Assembly (NCBI GenBank): GCA_021292165.1
Contig: CM037876.1
Span: 310,818,492 to 310,882,491, forward strand
Source of the DNA: Shinisaurus crocodilurus
Lineage: Eukaryota > Chordata > Lepidosauria > Squamata > Shinisauridae
DNA: 64,000 bases
Direction of reading: 5' to 3'
Position 1 is the stretch's first letter, and each line of letters opens with the position of its first letter. This document shows positions 30,935 to 41,740 of the stretch, piece after piece. Under the pieces are notes generated by a model. It worked only from the letters and a program-made list of their open reading frames with translations, did no database searches and was not told the origin of the DNA. The translations under genes and the position numbers were made by a program.

Positions 30935-31860
30935 AAGAACGTAAGAAGAGCCCTGATGCTGGATCAGACCAAGGGTCCATCTAGTCCAGCATTCTATTCA
31001 CACAGTGGCCAACCAGCTGCCCACGGGATCCCACAAGCAGGACATGAGGGCAACAGCACCCTCCCGCCCATGTTCTTTAGCCCATCTTGCCCCAAGATGT
31101 CCCCTCCTCCCTATACCACCGTCTCATCCACGCATTGAGATGCCTCAGCTTCACCTGTCTAGCTGGCCCTGCGCATGGAACAGGGGAGCATTTCAGAGAA
31201 CGCCACCTTGGTGGTCCTGGATTTCAACCTCCTACCTAGCAACCTAAATTTGCCTTCCAGGACCTCACACAACTACATTCCCCCCACATCACTGGTACCA
31301 ACCTGGACCACATCCATGGGACTTCACTCCAGCACCAACGACAAAGCTGTCTAGGCAGCGCGTGATATCGGCAACCTTCTCACCAGGCAGGTCAATTTAC
31401 CATGCGGTCTACGCACCCATCACAGACCCACCTGGCTGGCTACGTGTCTAAGGATTGAATCTCCCACTAACACAGCCCCCTCCCCCCCCCACCTACTGGA
31501 GCCACATCCTCTGCACGAGAGGATATTTGTTCGTCTTCTGAGGAATGGGTCCCTTCTAAGGGATAATTTCCCTTTCCCTTAGAATGACACCCTCCTTCCC
31601 CGAGACACCCATTCTCTGTGACAGCAGACTCAGAGGAGCTGTCACCCAGGTATTGGGACACAGGTATTTGGTCCCTGAAGGCCTCGTCTGTCAACCTCTC
31701 TGCCTCTCTTAGCTTCTCCAGGTCAGCAACCTTGGCTTCAAGAGAACAAACTTGTTCCCTGAGAGCCAGGAGCTCATCACACGGAGCACACGCCCACGAC
31801 TTCTGCCCAACTGGCAGCTAGGCATACATGTGGCACTCAGTGCAAGACACCGGATAGCCC
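30935..31860 (-). mobile_element. CR1 LINE, internally deleted (ORF1 joined to 3' tail)
   Basis: On the minus strand ORF1 remnants come first (near 31860: CTECHMYA, SWACAPCDELLALREQVCSL, AKVADLEKLREAERLTDEAF), then the esterase region, then, after about 31110, the CR1 3' tail. The whole ORF2 is missing. It overlaps in content with the CR1 at 6480 and lacks that copy's L2 insertion. Confidence 0.75.
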
Positions 31861-32439
31861 CCACTCCCCTAATGGCTTTCTACCTTCATAGCCAGGTATT
31901 TTTTTTATTGCTATTATTGGGTTTGTTTACCTGGAAAACTAAGTTATTTACTAGGAGAAGGTGGGGAATGTATTTCTACTTATTTATTGTGCCTAGGTTT
32001 GAGAAGTTCAGGCTGCTTATTCTATGCTTGCTGTTTGCAACCGAGATCAAGAGAGGCCTGGACAAACTTTGCCTAAAATCGATACAAGGTTATGCTCTCC
32101 GTTCACCATCCCCCTTTCCACCAACCTGTCTTCTTTTATTGTGAAGGGCTGTTCAACAGGCTAGTTCAGGGGCTTTACAAGAAGAATTAATCATGTTGTG
32201 CACATGGTTATCTTTTCACGGAACACTTCCTTTATAAATATGCACATCCACTGTGTTGCCTGTGAAGATACAAAAATGTCAGATCAATTCCTTTCAGTCC
32301 ATGCTTGAACATTTAGTAAATCGTGGAATGACATCTGTTTAAACAAGAGTTCAATAGGGCCAAAACTCAAAGTGCACTGGAGATTACAAAAAGAGTTTCC
32401 CAACAAAGTTCACGTGATTAAAAAGAAATCCTTACGCAC
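31861..32439. other. Intergenic DNA, nothing recognised
   Basis: AT-rich. The part next to 32440 may belong to the following LINE. Confidence 0.3.
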
Positions 32440-32621
32440 AGAGAAGGAGGGTCGTGAAAAGTGCCAGATAGTTATGAAATAGTGACGTCTGGAAAGGATG
32501 CTGCAACCTTACGAATTCCAGGGAATTTGCGGAACCCTCCAAAACTGCAAGTCACATGTCGCACAGTGATATTGGACTTCAAAAGAGGAAACTTCTCTAA
32601 AATGAAGGAACTGGTAAAAAG

Positions 32622-32730
32622 AAGCATAAGAAGAGCCCTGCTGGATCAGACCAAGGAGCCATCTAGTCCAGCATTCTGTTCACACAGTGGCCAACCAGCT
32701 GCCCACAGGAAGCCCATAAGCAGGACATGA
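32622..32730 (-). mobile_element. CR1 tail fragment nested in the CR1 at 32440
   Basis: GCATAAGAAGAGCCCTGCTG to AGCAGGACATGAGG interrupts the host between GGTAAAAAG and AAGTTGAAAG. The CR1 at 8546-8570 has the two host parts joined. Confidence 0.8.
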
Positions 32731-33341
32731 GGAAGTTGAAAGGGGGAGTCAAGAGGTTTAAATTCCTTCAAAATGCTTGGAGATTACTCAAAACCACAAT
32801 CATAGAAGCTCAGCTAGAATGTATACCACAGATTAGGAATGGTAGCACCAAGTCCAAGAGGTCACCAGCATGGTTAACGAGCAAGGTCAAGGAAGCTATT
32901 AGAGAGAAGAAGGCTTCCTTCAGACATGGAAGTCTTGCCTAAGTGAGGAAAACAAAAGGGAGCACAAGCTGGCCCAAAGGAGATGCAAACAGTCAATAAG
33001 AGATGCAAAAAAGCATCTTGAGGAGCATTTCGCTAACAAAGTCAAGGCCAACAATAAAAAAATTCTTTAAATATATCAGAAGCAGGGAACCAGCTAGGGA
33101 GGCAGTTGGACAATAATGAGTTAAAGGTGTCCTAAAGGAGGACAAGGAGATTGCAAAGAACCTGAATGAATTATTTTCATCTGTCTTCAGTGCAGAAGAT
33201 ACAGGACAGATACCCAAGCCTGAACTGATGTTTTCAGGAAGGGAGTCTGAGGAACTGAGGCAAACAGTGGTGACAAAAGGTGAAGTTTTCATACTTATTG
33301 ACAAATTGAAATTTAATAAATCACTGGGCCTGGATGGTATC

Positions 33342-34164
33342 TGTAATGGACCGCCGCTGGTCCGGTGCACGAGTTCGGGATGTTAAGGGTTAACCGGAGC
33401 GGAGAAAACCTTTCCTACGTGGCTTCCCAGCCTTTAAACCGTAGCCACTACCTGAATTGATGTGGAATAGTGAATGAGTGACTTTACTACGCTGTTTACA
33501 GATACACGTTTAATGGAGCATATCAAAATAAACAGAACACATTAACAAGGCACACACGCCTTCAATCTCAGTTCCTAGATTAAGCAGAGCCGATACAGCA
33601 CAAGCAGTTACCTGGAATGACCCCCCATTCCTGGAAAGCTGCGTCTTGTCGGCTTTCAGTGATTTCAGCGTTTTTCACCGGGAGCTGCCCGGGGTTGAGT
33701 CTCTGAGTCTGGACCGGAGCCCTAGACATCCGCGCAGCCTTGTGCCCACTGACCAACAACCAACTGGGGTTCGAGGGGTCCCTTTTACCTCGGTGTTGCC
33801 TCTCCCTCCCCCTTTGCCTCCTCCCTCCCTGGCTTCAGGAAAAACTGGTTATTTTAGCCACTTCTTCTGTGTACTTAGAACCATAGAAAAGTAGAGTTGG
33901 AAGGGGCCTACAAGGCCATTGAGTCCAACCCCCTGCTCAATGCAGGAAGTACTTAGTGGTACTTGGCAGCTCTTTGAGACGGCCCGACACTTGGCGCCTT
34001 CCCGATGGCCGAGGGTTGTTGAGCTACTGGGGAGATGGGTTGGGGTCCCATGGTGGTGACTGTATGTAGATGGCCCTGCTGGCGGTTGATTCTGCCCTAG
34101 GCAGAGGCGTTGTGGATTGAGGTGGGGGGAGAGTTGTCTGGGGTGGACTAGCTTTTTCTCCACA
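33342..34164. mobile_element. Probable solo LTR inserted in CR1
   Basis: Begins TGTAATGG, ends CTCCACA (TG...CA), and is flanked by GTATC (33337-33341) and GTACC (34165-34169), a 5-bp duplication with one change. The CR1 sequence is continuous across it. It holds an AATAAA at about 33526 and no coding region. The LTR class is unknown. A 70-bp CR1 fragment is nested inside. Confidence 0.7.
33879..33948 (-). mobile_element. CR1 tail fragment nested in the LTR
   Basis: AACCATAGAAAAGTAGAG to CTCAATGCAGGAA, flanked by the 8-bp direct repeat GTACTTAG (33871-33878, 33949-33956). Confidence 0.85.
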
Positions 34165-35537
34165 GTACCCATCCTAGAGTTCTCAAAGAACTCAAATGTG
34201 AAATTGCTGATCTTCTAACAGAAATATGTAACATGTCCCTAAGATCAGACTCTGTACCAGAGGACTGGAGAATGGCCAATGTAACAACATTTTTAAAAAA
34301 AAGGATCCAGGGGGGTCCGGGAAATTACAGGCCAGTTAGCTTAGCATCTGTTCCAGGTAAACTGGTTGAAAGTCTTATTAAAGATAACATTAGTAAGCAT
34401 AGAGAAGGGCAGGCCCTGCTGAGAAAGAATCAACACGACTTCCCAAAAGGAAGAATCAACATGACTTCCCAAAGGAGAACAGTGGGGTCCCACAGGGATC
34501 TGTATTAGGACTAATGGTTTTTTGACTTATTCATTAATGATCTGGAATTAGGAGTGAGCAGTGAAGTGGCTAAGTTTGCTGAGGACACCAAATGATTTAG
34601 GGTGGTTAAAACAAAAAGAGATTGTGAGGAGCTCCAAAAAGATCTCCCCAAACTGGGAGAATGGGCATCAAAATGGCAAATGCAGTTCAACGTAGGCAAG
34701 TGTAAAGTAATGTGCATTGGGGCAAAAATTCCCAACTTCAAGTATAAGCTGATGGGATCTGAACTAGTGGTGACTGACCAAAGAAGAGGTCTTGGGGTTC
34801 TGGTGGACAGCTCAATGAAAATGTCAAGCTCATAAGATTAGAACCCAAAGGGGGTCATCCCATGAAGGTGATTGGTGGGAGATTCAGGACAGATAAAAGG
34901 AAGTCCTTCTTCACACAGCACATAGTTAAACCATGGAATTCACTTCCACAAGATCTAATGATGGCCACCAATTTGGATGGCTTTAAAAGGGGATTGGACA
35001 AATTCATGGAGGAGAAGGCTATCACAATGGCTACTGGTCCTGATGGCTGTATGCTTCTTCCAGTATCAGAGGCAGTATGCCTATGTACGCCAGTTGCTGG
35101 GGAACATGGGTGGGAGGGTGCTGTTGCACTCATGTTCTGCTTGTGGGTTTCCCGCAGGCAGCTGGTTGGCCACTGTGTGAACAGAATGCTGGACTAGATG
35201 GACCCTTGGTCTGATCCAGCATCAGGGCTTTCCTTATGTTCCTTTTTACCAGATCCCTCATTTTATCAGAGGCGGAGGAAAGGAGGCTGGAGCGACTTCA
35301 GGAAAGCTAGTGGTCTTTCAGATTCTCCAACTTATCCCCATCTTTTGTAGGGACGAGACGGTTCCATGGGTAATAATGGAATACCCCATAGAACATCCCC
35401 TAACATGAGGCGCTCCCATTTATGAACCTCACAGATAAAATTTTAGCTGAAGAAATCCCGTTTTTTGCAGCCACACTACAAATATCGAGGCCATGGAATA
35501 AGGTCTTTGCAGCACCTATGTCACATTATATCCCTTA

Positions 35538-35645
35538 GGGTGCAATCCTATGCAAGTTTAGACAGAAAAAAAGGCCTACAACTCCCAGCATGGTGGGAGT
35601 TGTAGCCCTTTTTTCTGTCTAAACTTGTATAGGATCGCGCCTTTA
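35538..35645. mobile_element. Palindromic foldback (family B), short core
   Basis: GGTGCAATCCTATGCAAG, TTTAGACAGAAAAAA, CCTACAACTCCCAGCATG, then GGGAGTTGTAG, CTGTCTAAACTTG and ATAGGATCGCGCC. The central CCAGCCAGC stem is missing. Confidence 0.82.
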
Positions 35646-35837
35646 GTAGATCATCCAGCATTCTGGAGCCTGACAGCTATTGCAGGATAGTTACAGTAGC
35701 TCACATGGTTTGAAAATCCAGTGGGAAATGGACCTTAATATGGAGCTGTTAAGAGTCCCAGTGGAAGCAGCTTTGGGTATCCCCCCCCCCAAAAAAAACC
35801 CCCATTTTGGCACAAATCAGAGAAGCATCTTAAAAAA

Positions 35838-36468
35838 CTGTGCATAGGTGGCCTTTTGCTCCTATCAAATTGTCCAAATTTAGCCCTGGGTTATCTCCAG
35901 TATGCTGGGAGGGTTGTGGCTGCAGAGGAACACTAATACATATGTGGTCGGAGTGTCCAGGGGTTCTTGAATACTGGTGGGCTATACTTTGTATTTTAGG
36001 CGAAATAACAAATCAAACAGGCAACTTCTGTGGTGCCTTAATTTTATTATCTCTATTCACTGGTACGAAGGAACGTCTAATGGACAAGGACTTGTTAAGA
36101 CTTTTATTGGCAGCTGCTTCTTTGGAAGTGGCTGCTTACTGGAAGACGGGTAATGAGGGCATCTCGGAATGGCGGTGGTTGGATAGAGTGTGGGACACAG
36201 CATTACCGGAAAAACTGACTCATAAACTGAGGATGCTGGAAGGGTGGGAACTCAAGACTTGTTTATTGCTAACTGGTTTCCATTTATTGAATACATCAGT
36301 GGAAAAGGAGGGAGGCAGGGCTCACCAAACATTCGGCATGGATTCTGGAGCGACGTCGTATTCTGAAATTGAATTATATTATCTGTATCTTAAGTGAGCG
36401 TAGACTGAGCTAAGTTGTACCCCTTAAAAAATTTACAATTTAAAAAAGTTATTAAAACAACACTAAAA
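35838..36468 (+). mobile_element. L1 LINE ORF2 C-terminus and 3' end, copy 1
   Basis: A 185-codon frame reads LSKFSPGLSPVCWEGCGCRG, LIHMWSECPGVLEYW and LLAAASLEVAAYWKTG, the C-terminal cysteine-motif region of L1 ORF2. A stop is followed by an A-rich tail. It is 5'-truncated. Confidence 0.8.
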
Positions 36469-36557
36469 TTGCAACTGTGCTGTTGTGTCCATATGTTCAC
36501 GATGTCTTTAATTCTTGCAGGTTAAAAAAAAAACAAAAACCCAAAGTCTTAGGAGTA

Positions 36558-36818
36558 CAGTAATACCTTGGATTGCAAGTAACTTGGTCTGAGAGCGTTT
36601 TGCAAGACAAGCAATTTTTTAAAATAAATGTTGACTTGATAAACAAGCGACGTCTTGCAATACAAGTGAGTAGGGATGTAACCGCTCGCCTCGAGCGGGC
36701 GTAGCAGGCCAAAATCGGCCCCGCTCACGCCCGCCAGAGACTTGCTTTGATATAAGAGTGTTTTGGATTACAAGCACAGTTCCGGAACGAATTATGCTCT
36801 CAATCCAAGGTATTACTG
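36558..36818. mobile_element. Tigger/pogo-like MITE
   Basis: Inverted ends CAGTAATACCTTGGATTG / CAATCCAAGGTATTACTG flanked by TA on both sides, as in Tc1/mariner elements. A GC-rich 65-bp piece with its own inverted symmetry (CGCTCGCCTCGAGCGGGCG) sits in the middle. Confidence 0.8.
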
Positions 36819-36895
36819 TATTACTGACATTCATAACTGCCTTCATAATTATCTAGTCATGGGTGAAGGTATTACAGAATTATAAACAGCCTAAC

Positions 36896-37513
36896 AGCAC
36901 AATCCTACGGGGCTGCCCACGACACTCCAAACCCGGAGGATTGCGGGCATCCTAGGCAGGGCGGGAGAGGAGGGCAGTGTGGAAAGGATATCCACTGTAC
37001 TCCCCTCGCCCCCAGAAACATCTAGACGGCCGATTTCGGCCCTCTAGATCAGTGTTCTCCAGCCTTGGGTCCCCAGATGTTTTTGGCCTACAACTCCCAG
37101 CATGCCCCAGCCAGCTATGCTGGCTGGGGCATGCTGGGAGTTGTAGGCCAAAAACATCTGTGGACCCAAGGTTGGAGAACACTGCTCTAGATGTTTTTCC
37201 TCTCCTCATGAGGAGGAGAGGCTGTCTGACGCGCCGCCTGGATTCCTCGGAATCTGGTGGAGCCTCGCTCCTCCCCCCCCGGGAACACCCCCCCGGAAAA
37301 CACCCCCCGCAGGGGGGAACCGAAGACGGAAGACTGTCTTCGGTTCCCTGCCAGCGCGAAAAGCACCGCGCCAGCTACGAGGAGGGGGGGGGGCGGGTGC
37401 TTCGTGGCACTGTGACCTCGGAAAAGATTTCTGAGGTCACAGGGTCTTCCAGCCCAAATCCTATGTCTCCCCCAGCCCAGACAAGGTTGGAGGGACATAG
37501 GATTGCACCCTAA
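36896..37513. mobile_element. Non-autonomous DNA element (family F), copy B, with a MITE inside
   Basis: Termini ACAATCCTACGG and CATAGGATTGCACC. Internal blocks match 14028-14612. It is GC-rich with C-runs near 37270-37310. It carries a family A MITE at 37050. Confidence 0.65.
37050..37184. mobile_element. hAT-like palindromic MITE (family A), copy 9
   Basis: 135 bp, perfect 8-bp duplication CTCTAGAT (37042-37049, 37185-37192). The homologous site in the element at 14 kb is empty. Confidence 0.95.
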
Positions 37514-37558
37514 AACATATATTTTGTGGCATGGGGTGTGTCGGCTGTTGCACTCTGT

Positions 37559-37797
37559 TGAGCCAGTGTGGCGTAGTGGTGAGAGTGTTGGACTGGGACT
37601 CGGGAGCTTCCGGGTTCTAGTCCCCACTCGGCCATGAAGCTCATCGGGTGACTTTGGGCCAGTCACTGATGCTCAGCCTAACCTACCTCACAGGGTTGTT
37701 GTGAGGATAAAATGGAGGAGGAGGATTATGCAAGCCGCCTTGGGTTCCTTGCAGGAAAAAGGCGGGGTATAAATATAACAAATAAATAAATAAATAA
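37559..37797 (+). mobile_element. Sauria SINE, full length
   Basis: GAGCCAGTGTGGCGTAGTGG to GGGGTATAAATATAACAAAT and an AAATAAATAA tail. Confidence 0.9.
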
Positions 37798-38109
37798 CTC
37801 ACAATCCCATGTGCCATAAGGAATCATTGCACGCAGACTCATTTTTATTAATGATCTTGACACTAGAAAACTGCTTTAAAATGATGATAAGGGCATGACA
37901 TGATTAGAAACTTTATATTCTTGTTCGTGAATTGTGTGTTTAGTTTAGCCTTGCCAAGAGGTCCACAAAAAATGGCTACCGGTAATTCTCATTCAGTGAC
38001 CAGGGTGTTTTCTGAAGGCCCCGTGGTGCCCTGCTGAAGTGAAGCAGGTCTGGGTCTGACCAGTGTCCGGATGGGGGTCCACCTGAGAACCCCACGGACT
38101 CTACAGCCG
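37798..38109. other. Intergenic DNA, nothing recognised
   Basis: No repeat or gene recognised. Confidence 0.3.
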
Positions 38110-38290
38110 GGGCTGGGACCTCTTTCAGCCTGAGGGACGAATTCAGTTTCGGAGAAGCTCTAGGCGGCTGCATTCCAGGGCCGAAGGCAGAAGGGGTAAG
38201 GCCTGAGCCACCCAAAATGCCGGCCTGATTTAGCTCGACGCTCTTCCTGCCAGTGACTAAGCCTCAAGAGAGGCGTCTTAACCTTTTAGA
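38110..38290. repeat. Dispersed repeat shared with 4246-4425
   Basis: ACCTCTTTCAGCCTGAGG, GAGAAGCTCTAGG, CATTCCAGGGCCGAAGGCAG, CTAAGCCTCAAGAGAGGCGT align block by block with 4246-4425. Confidence 0.45.
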
Positions 38291-38327
38291 ATGGGGGAAA
38301 TACCACACCAAAGACGGGAAAGCGCCA

Positions 38328-38517
38328 AACATAGGAAGCTGGCCTTTGTACTGAGTCAGACTCCGGGTCCACCTGGCCCAGTATTGCCGACACTGACCTG
38401 CAGCAGTGGCTCTCCAGGGTTTCAGGCCGGAGTTTTTTCCAGCCCTGCCTGGAGAGCCCGGGGATCGAACCTGGGACCTTCTGCATGCCAAGCAGGTGCC
38501 CTACCACTGAGCCACTG
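38328..38517 (-). mobile_element. tRNA(Ala)-like SINE, copy 1
   Basis: On the minus strand: GTGGCTCAGTGGTAGGGCAC, TGCATGCAGAAGGTCCCAGG, TTCGATCCCCGG (A and B boxes) then a tail with CTGAAACCCTGGAGAGCC and GGCCAGCTTCCT. Confidence 0.8.
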
Positions 38518-38582
38518 TTGTAGGCCAAATATCTGGAGGGCCACAAGTTGCCCCCTCCCCGCACTGAAGGCATTGCCTAGCC

Positions 38583-38719
38583 CAGTGTTCTCCAACCTTG
38601 GGTCCCCAGATGTTTTTTGGCCTACAACTCCCAGCATGCCCCAGCCAGCTACGCTGGCTGGGGCATGCTGGGAGTTGTAGGCCCAAAAACATCTGGGGAC
38701 CCAAGGTTGGAGAACACTG
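38583..38719. mobile_element. hAT-like palindromic MITE (family A), copy 10
   Basis: 137 bp with perfect 8-bp duplication GCCTAGCC (38575-38582, 38720-38727). Confidence 0.92.
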
Positions 38720-39153
38720 GCCTAGCCTGACCAGGATGCCTTTTAAGGAGATGCAGTGTCTAGCCTGGGGGAGCAAGGTCACTTCAGTGCCTGGGAATCC
38801 TTCACTGTCCAGGGAAATACTCTGACCTGTATCCCTGGTTGTTCACACAGCTGCACGCAGGTGTGCACAGAGCGGTGGGTTTCTGGTTCTACCCTGGCAG
38901 CTCATGACCACCCTCCTTAGAAACTGCAGATGTTGGTGGCTTGGGATGACTCCGTCTTGCCTAGCTGCCGTCCCTCAACAGGCCAGAAACAAGACCCTTG
39001 GAGACGGCCCCTGAGCAAGCGAGCCGGCAGAGAGGTAGCCAGCCCACGAGAGCCATTTCTTGGATCCAAGTGAATTGGATGGAGTGTCAAAATGGATCGA
39101 TCGTGAGGGCTTCAAAGCAGTGCATGGCTTTTTGTGACGATAACCGAAAGGGA

Positions 39154-39343
39154 TGTGGCTTACGCTGGCTCAGCTTGTCTGAGCGTGGAAAGCTAAGCAG
39201 GGTCAGGCCTGGTTATTACTCGGATGGGAGACCCCCTCCTCTAGTTTCCTGCATTGAGCAGGGGCTTGGACTCGATGGCCTTGTTGTAGGCCCCTTCCAA
39301 CTCTATGATCTATGAAATCTAGATCTATGGAATCTATGGATCA
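39154..39343 (+). mobile_element. 5S rRNA-derived SINE, copy 3
   Basis: GTGGCTTACGCTGGCTCAGC, GAAAGCTAAGCAGGGTCAGG and TTACTCGGATGGGAGACC, with the CR1-like tail ending in repeated CTATGAAATCTA words. Confidence 0.87.
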
Positions 39344-39344
39344 T

Positions 39345-39668
39345 ACAACTATAGAATTGGAAGGGACTTCGGGGGTCATTCTGTCCAACCCTCCACTCAG
39401 TGCAGGAACTGCAATCCTGGAGGAATCCTACAGCATCCCTGAGAGATGGTTGTCCAGCCTCTGTTTAAATGCCTGCAGCGAAGGAAAGCCCAACACCTCC
39501 GGAGGCAATCCATTCCACTGTCTACAGCGAATACTGTTTGGACATTTCTCCTAAAGTTCAACCAAAACCGGCTTCCCTTCCATTTCCACTCACTCATTCT
39601 AGTCCTGAGAACAACTCTGCTCCACCTCATCCTGCATGACTGCCCTTTGGTTATTTGAAGAGCCTCCA
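39345..39668 (-). mobile_element. CR1 LINE 3' end, divergent
   Basis: ATACAACTATAGAATTGGAA tail, then CAGTGCAGGAACTGCAATCC and the reverse complement of an ORF2 C-terminus. More diverged from the other CR1 tails, so from an older subfamily. Confidence 0.7.
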
Positions 39669-39974
39669 AATAACGGAGCGAGCGGTATATAAATGTTGTA
39701 AATAAAATAGAATAATAATAATGGTTTAAAGACAGAAGATGAACGCTCTAGTAACTCTTCCATTGGTTGACTGCCCCTAGTTCTACTTTTCAGGGTGCTG
39801 CGTGATATAGTTGTGCTCTGTCATGCGTTTACCCGTGCGGTGGGCATTCGGAGAAATACACTTGCTGCGTGACCCTTGAAACTGAAAATGGGACCAGAGG
39901 CTGGGGAGACAACAAGAGGCTCATAGATTTCTAGCACTAAACCCAGTAACAAGTCATCACTTTGTCCATCCAGA

Positions 39975-40142
39975 CATGGCGGGAGGCTCCAGTGTCAGGG
40001 GGGCAGTGTATCCACTCCAGGTTTCAGCCTGAACTATTCTGGGGCTAGGGTTCACCACCCTGGAGAGCTCCTTCAAAGTTCAGACTGAAACCTGGAGTGG
40101 ATATACTGCCCCACTGATGGAGACCCACCAGCCGCCACGGCA
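39975..40142. mobile_element. Foldback element (family D), copy 3
   Basis: GTATCCACTCCAGGTTTCAG / CTGAAACCTGGAGTGGATAT and inverted GGCAGTGTA / TACTGCC ends. Confidence 0.65.
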
Positions 40143-40944
40143 TCTATCAATCCATACTCTGAAACAGTACCTTAGACAGTGCTACCAGTTGCAGCAAGAG
40201 AGGACCTGGCACCACCAGCCTTTTCTAGAAAGGTCGCAAAAGGGCTTTGGGGATCGAAAGGCGTTTCAGTGCTGCTAATCGGGAGGATTTTTCTTACTTA
40301 GGAGGAGCAGAAGGGTGTGGCCGGCAACGGAACTGAACGCACAATTCAGGCAGGAGGAATGAAATCTCTCTGCCTTTGCTCAGGTCAGTGACAGCATCGT
40401 TGCTACTCCGGGCCCAGTGATGTGCATACTAATAGGGGAGGAGGACCACCTGATCAGAGAACAAGCCGGGTCCAGGGATAATGCTGTGGCGTCAGCCATC
40501 TCCAAGGTAACATGATTTTAATTAAGATTGCGACTTATGTATCATATGTAAGATAGCAGTGTGTGTGTGTGTGTGAAGACAAGCCTAACACTTTTATAGC
40601 TGGGGGGATGCTCTGGAAGCATCCTCCCTGTGTTCAGTCCAAACATATATTTCCTTTCCAAGACTGCACTCAGAAAACAAAACAAAACAGGTTCTTCCAG
40701 TTTGAAACAGAGACTAGTTGCTGGGCATGGTTGGGATTACTGGTTTCCATGGTGTCAGCAACCCCCTCTCCCCAAGGTGACCTAGGGATGAAAACCACTG
40801 GGCTTTGTGGTTACTACTGAACCATCCTCTTCAGTGGTGGCCCCCACAAGTTCTAGAAGCAGTTGCCAAGTTCAGTGTGATGTAAAAACACAGCTGTGCC
40901 AAATCAGACCAAAGGCTTCTCTAGTCCAGGGTTAACGAGGGACC
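40143..40944. other. Intergenic DNA, nothing recognised
   Basis: A GT run at about 40558-40574. No supported gene. Confidence 0.3.
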
Positions 40945-41029
40945 ACATGGAAGAGCCACACTTTTGCATGCAGAAGGTCTCGGGTTCAGTCGCTGGCAGC
41001 CCTAGTTCAAGGAGGATCAAGTAGCAGGT

Positions 41030-41162
41030 GATGGGAACACAAGCAGGACAGGAGAGCAAGAGCACCCTCCCGCCCATGTTCCCCAGCAACTGGTGTACAC
41101 AGGCACGCAGCCTCTACTACTGGAGGTAATATATAGCCACCACCAGGACTAGTAGCCGTTGG
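41030..41162 (-). mobile_element. CR1 tail fragment
   Basis: AAGCAGGACAGGAGAGCAAG, CACCCTCCCGCCCATGTTCC and CCCAGCAACTGGTGTACAC match the CR1 region at 35040-35150 in reverse. Confidence 0.65.
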
Positions 41163-41217
41163 TACTTTTATCCTCTATATACCGGATCCAGAATATATGA
41201 CTTGACAACTTTGGAAC

Positions 41218-41406
41218 ACCGGAAGCTGCCTTATGTGGAGTCAGACCTGGTCCATCTAGCCCAGTTCTGTCAACACTGACTGGCAGCAGCAGCTCTCCAG
41301 GGTTTCAGGCAGGATTTTTTTTTTCCAGCCCTACCTGGAGATGCCGGGGATCGAACTGGGGGGGCTTCTGCATGGAAAGCAAGCGCTCTACCCCTGAGCC
41401 ATGGCC
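41218..41406 (-). mobile_element. tRNA(Ala)-like SINE, copy 2
   Basis: GGCCATGGCTCAGGGGTAGA (minus strand), GCTTTCCATGCAGAAG, GTTCGATCCCCGGC and the AAACCCTGGAGAGCTGCTGC tail. Confidence 0.85.
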
Positions 41407-41472
41407 CCTCTCCTTTATCTAACCTTGTTCAATCTTGTTATTAAAAACTTGTTTAACCTTGTTATAAAAGCA

Positions 41473-41500
41473 TATTATTATTATTATTATTATTATTATT

Positions 41501-41540
<40 letters not shown>

Positions 41541-41570
41541 ATCATCATCATCATCATCATCATCATCCCT
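41473..41570. repeat. ATT / TCA compound microsatellite
   Basis: ATT run followed by a long ATC/TCA run. More TCA units (41738-41760) follow the SINE inserted at its end. Confidence 0.9.
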
Positions 41571-41740
41571 GTGGCTTACGCTGGCTCAGCTTGTCTGAGC
41601 GTGGAAAGCTAAGCGGGGTCAGGCCTGGTTATTACTTGGATGGGAGACCCCTCCTCTAGTTTCCTGCATTGAGCAGGGGGTTGGACTCGATGGCCCTGTA
41701 GGCCCCTTCCAACTCTATGATCTATGAAATCTATGAAATC
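41571..41740 (+). mobile_element. 5S rRNA-derived SINE, copy 4, within a TCA microsatellite
   Basis: GTGGCTTACGCTGGCTCAGC, GAAAGCTAAGCGGGGTCAGG, GGATGGGAGACC and the tail CCTTCCAACTCTATGATC. TCA repeats on both sides. Confidence 0.88.

Larger units (their letters stand above)
32440..35245 (+). mobile_element. CR1-type LINE, ORF2 endonuclease end, RT and 3' tail, interrupted
   Basis: Recognisable blocks: FKRGNFSKMKELVK, LECIPQIRNGSTKSKRSPAW, GGPGNYRPVSLASVPGKLVE, a degraded PQGSVL region, WASKWQMQFNVGKCKVMCIG, RRGLGVLVDSSMKMS, IVKPWNSLPQDLMMATNLDG, then the GATCCAGCATC ... TTATGTTCC tail. The RT catalytic motif reads FAEDTK-stop instead of FADDTKL, so the copy is dead. It is split by an LTR-like insertion and a short minus-strand CR1 piece. 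Confidence 0.85.

Noticed and set aside
33342..34164. Full-length endogenous retrovirus
   Set aside because: Only one LTR-like segment with no gag, pol or env-like frames. At most a solo LTR.
35840..36397. 185-codon frame as a host gene
   Set aside because: Sequence is the L1 ORF2 C-terminus, 5'-truncated with an A-rich tail.
41340..41406. tRNA(Ala) gene on the minus strand
   Set aside because: A and B boxes are visible, but the acceptor stem does not pair and a conserved SINE tail follows. Same for 38450-38517 and 43125-43190.
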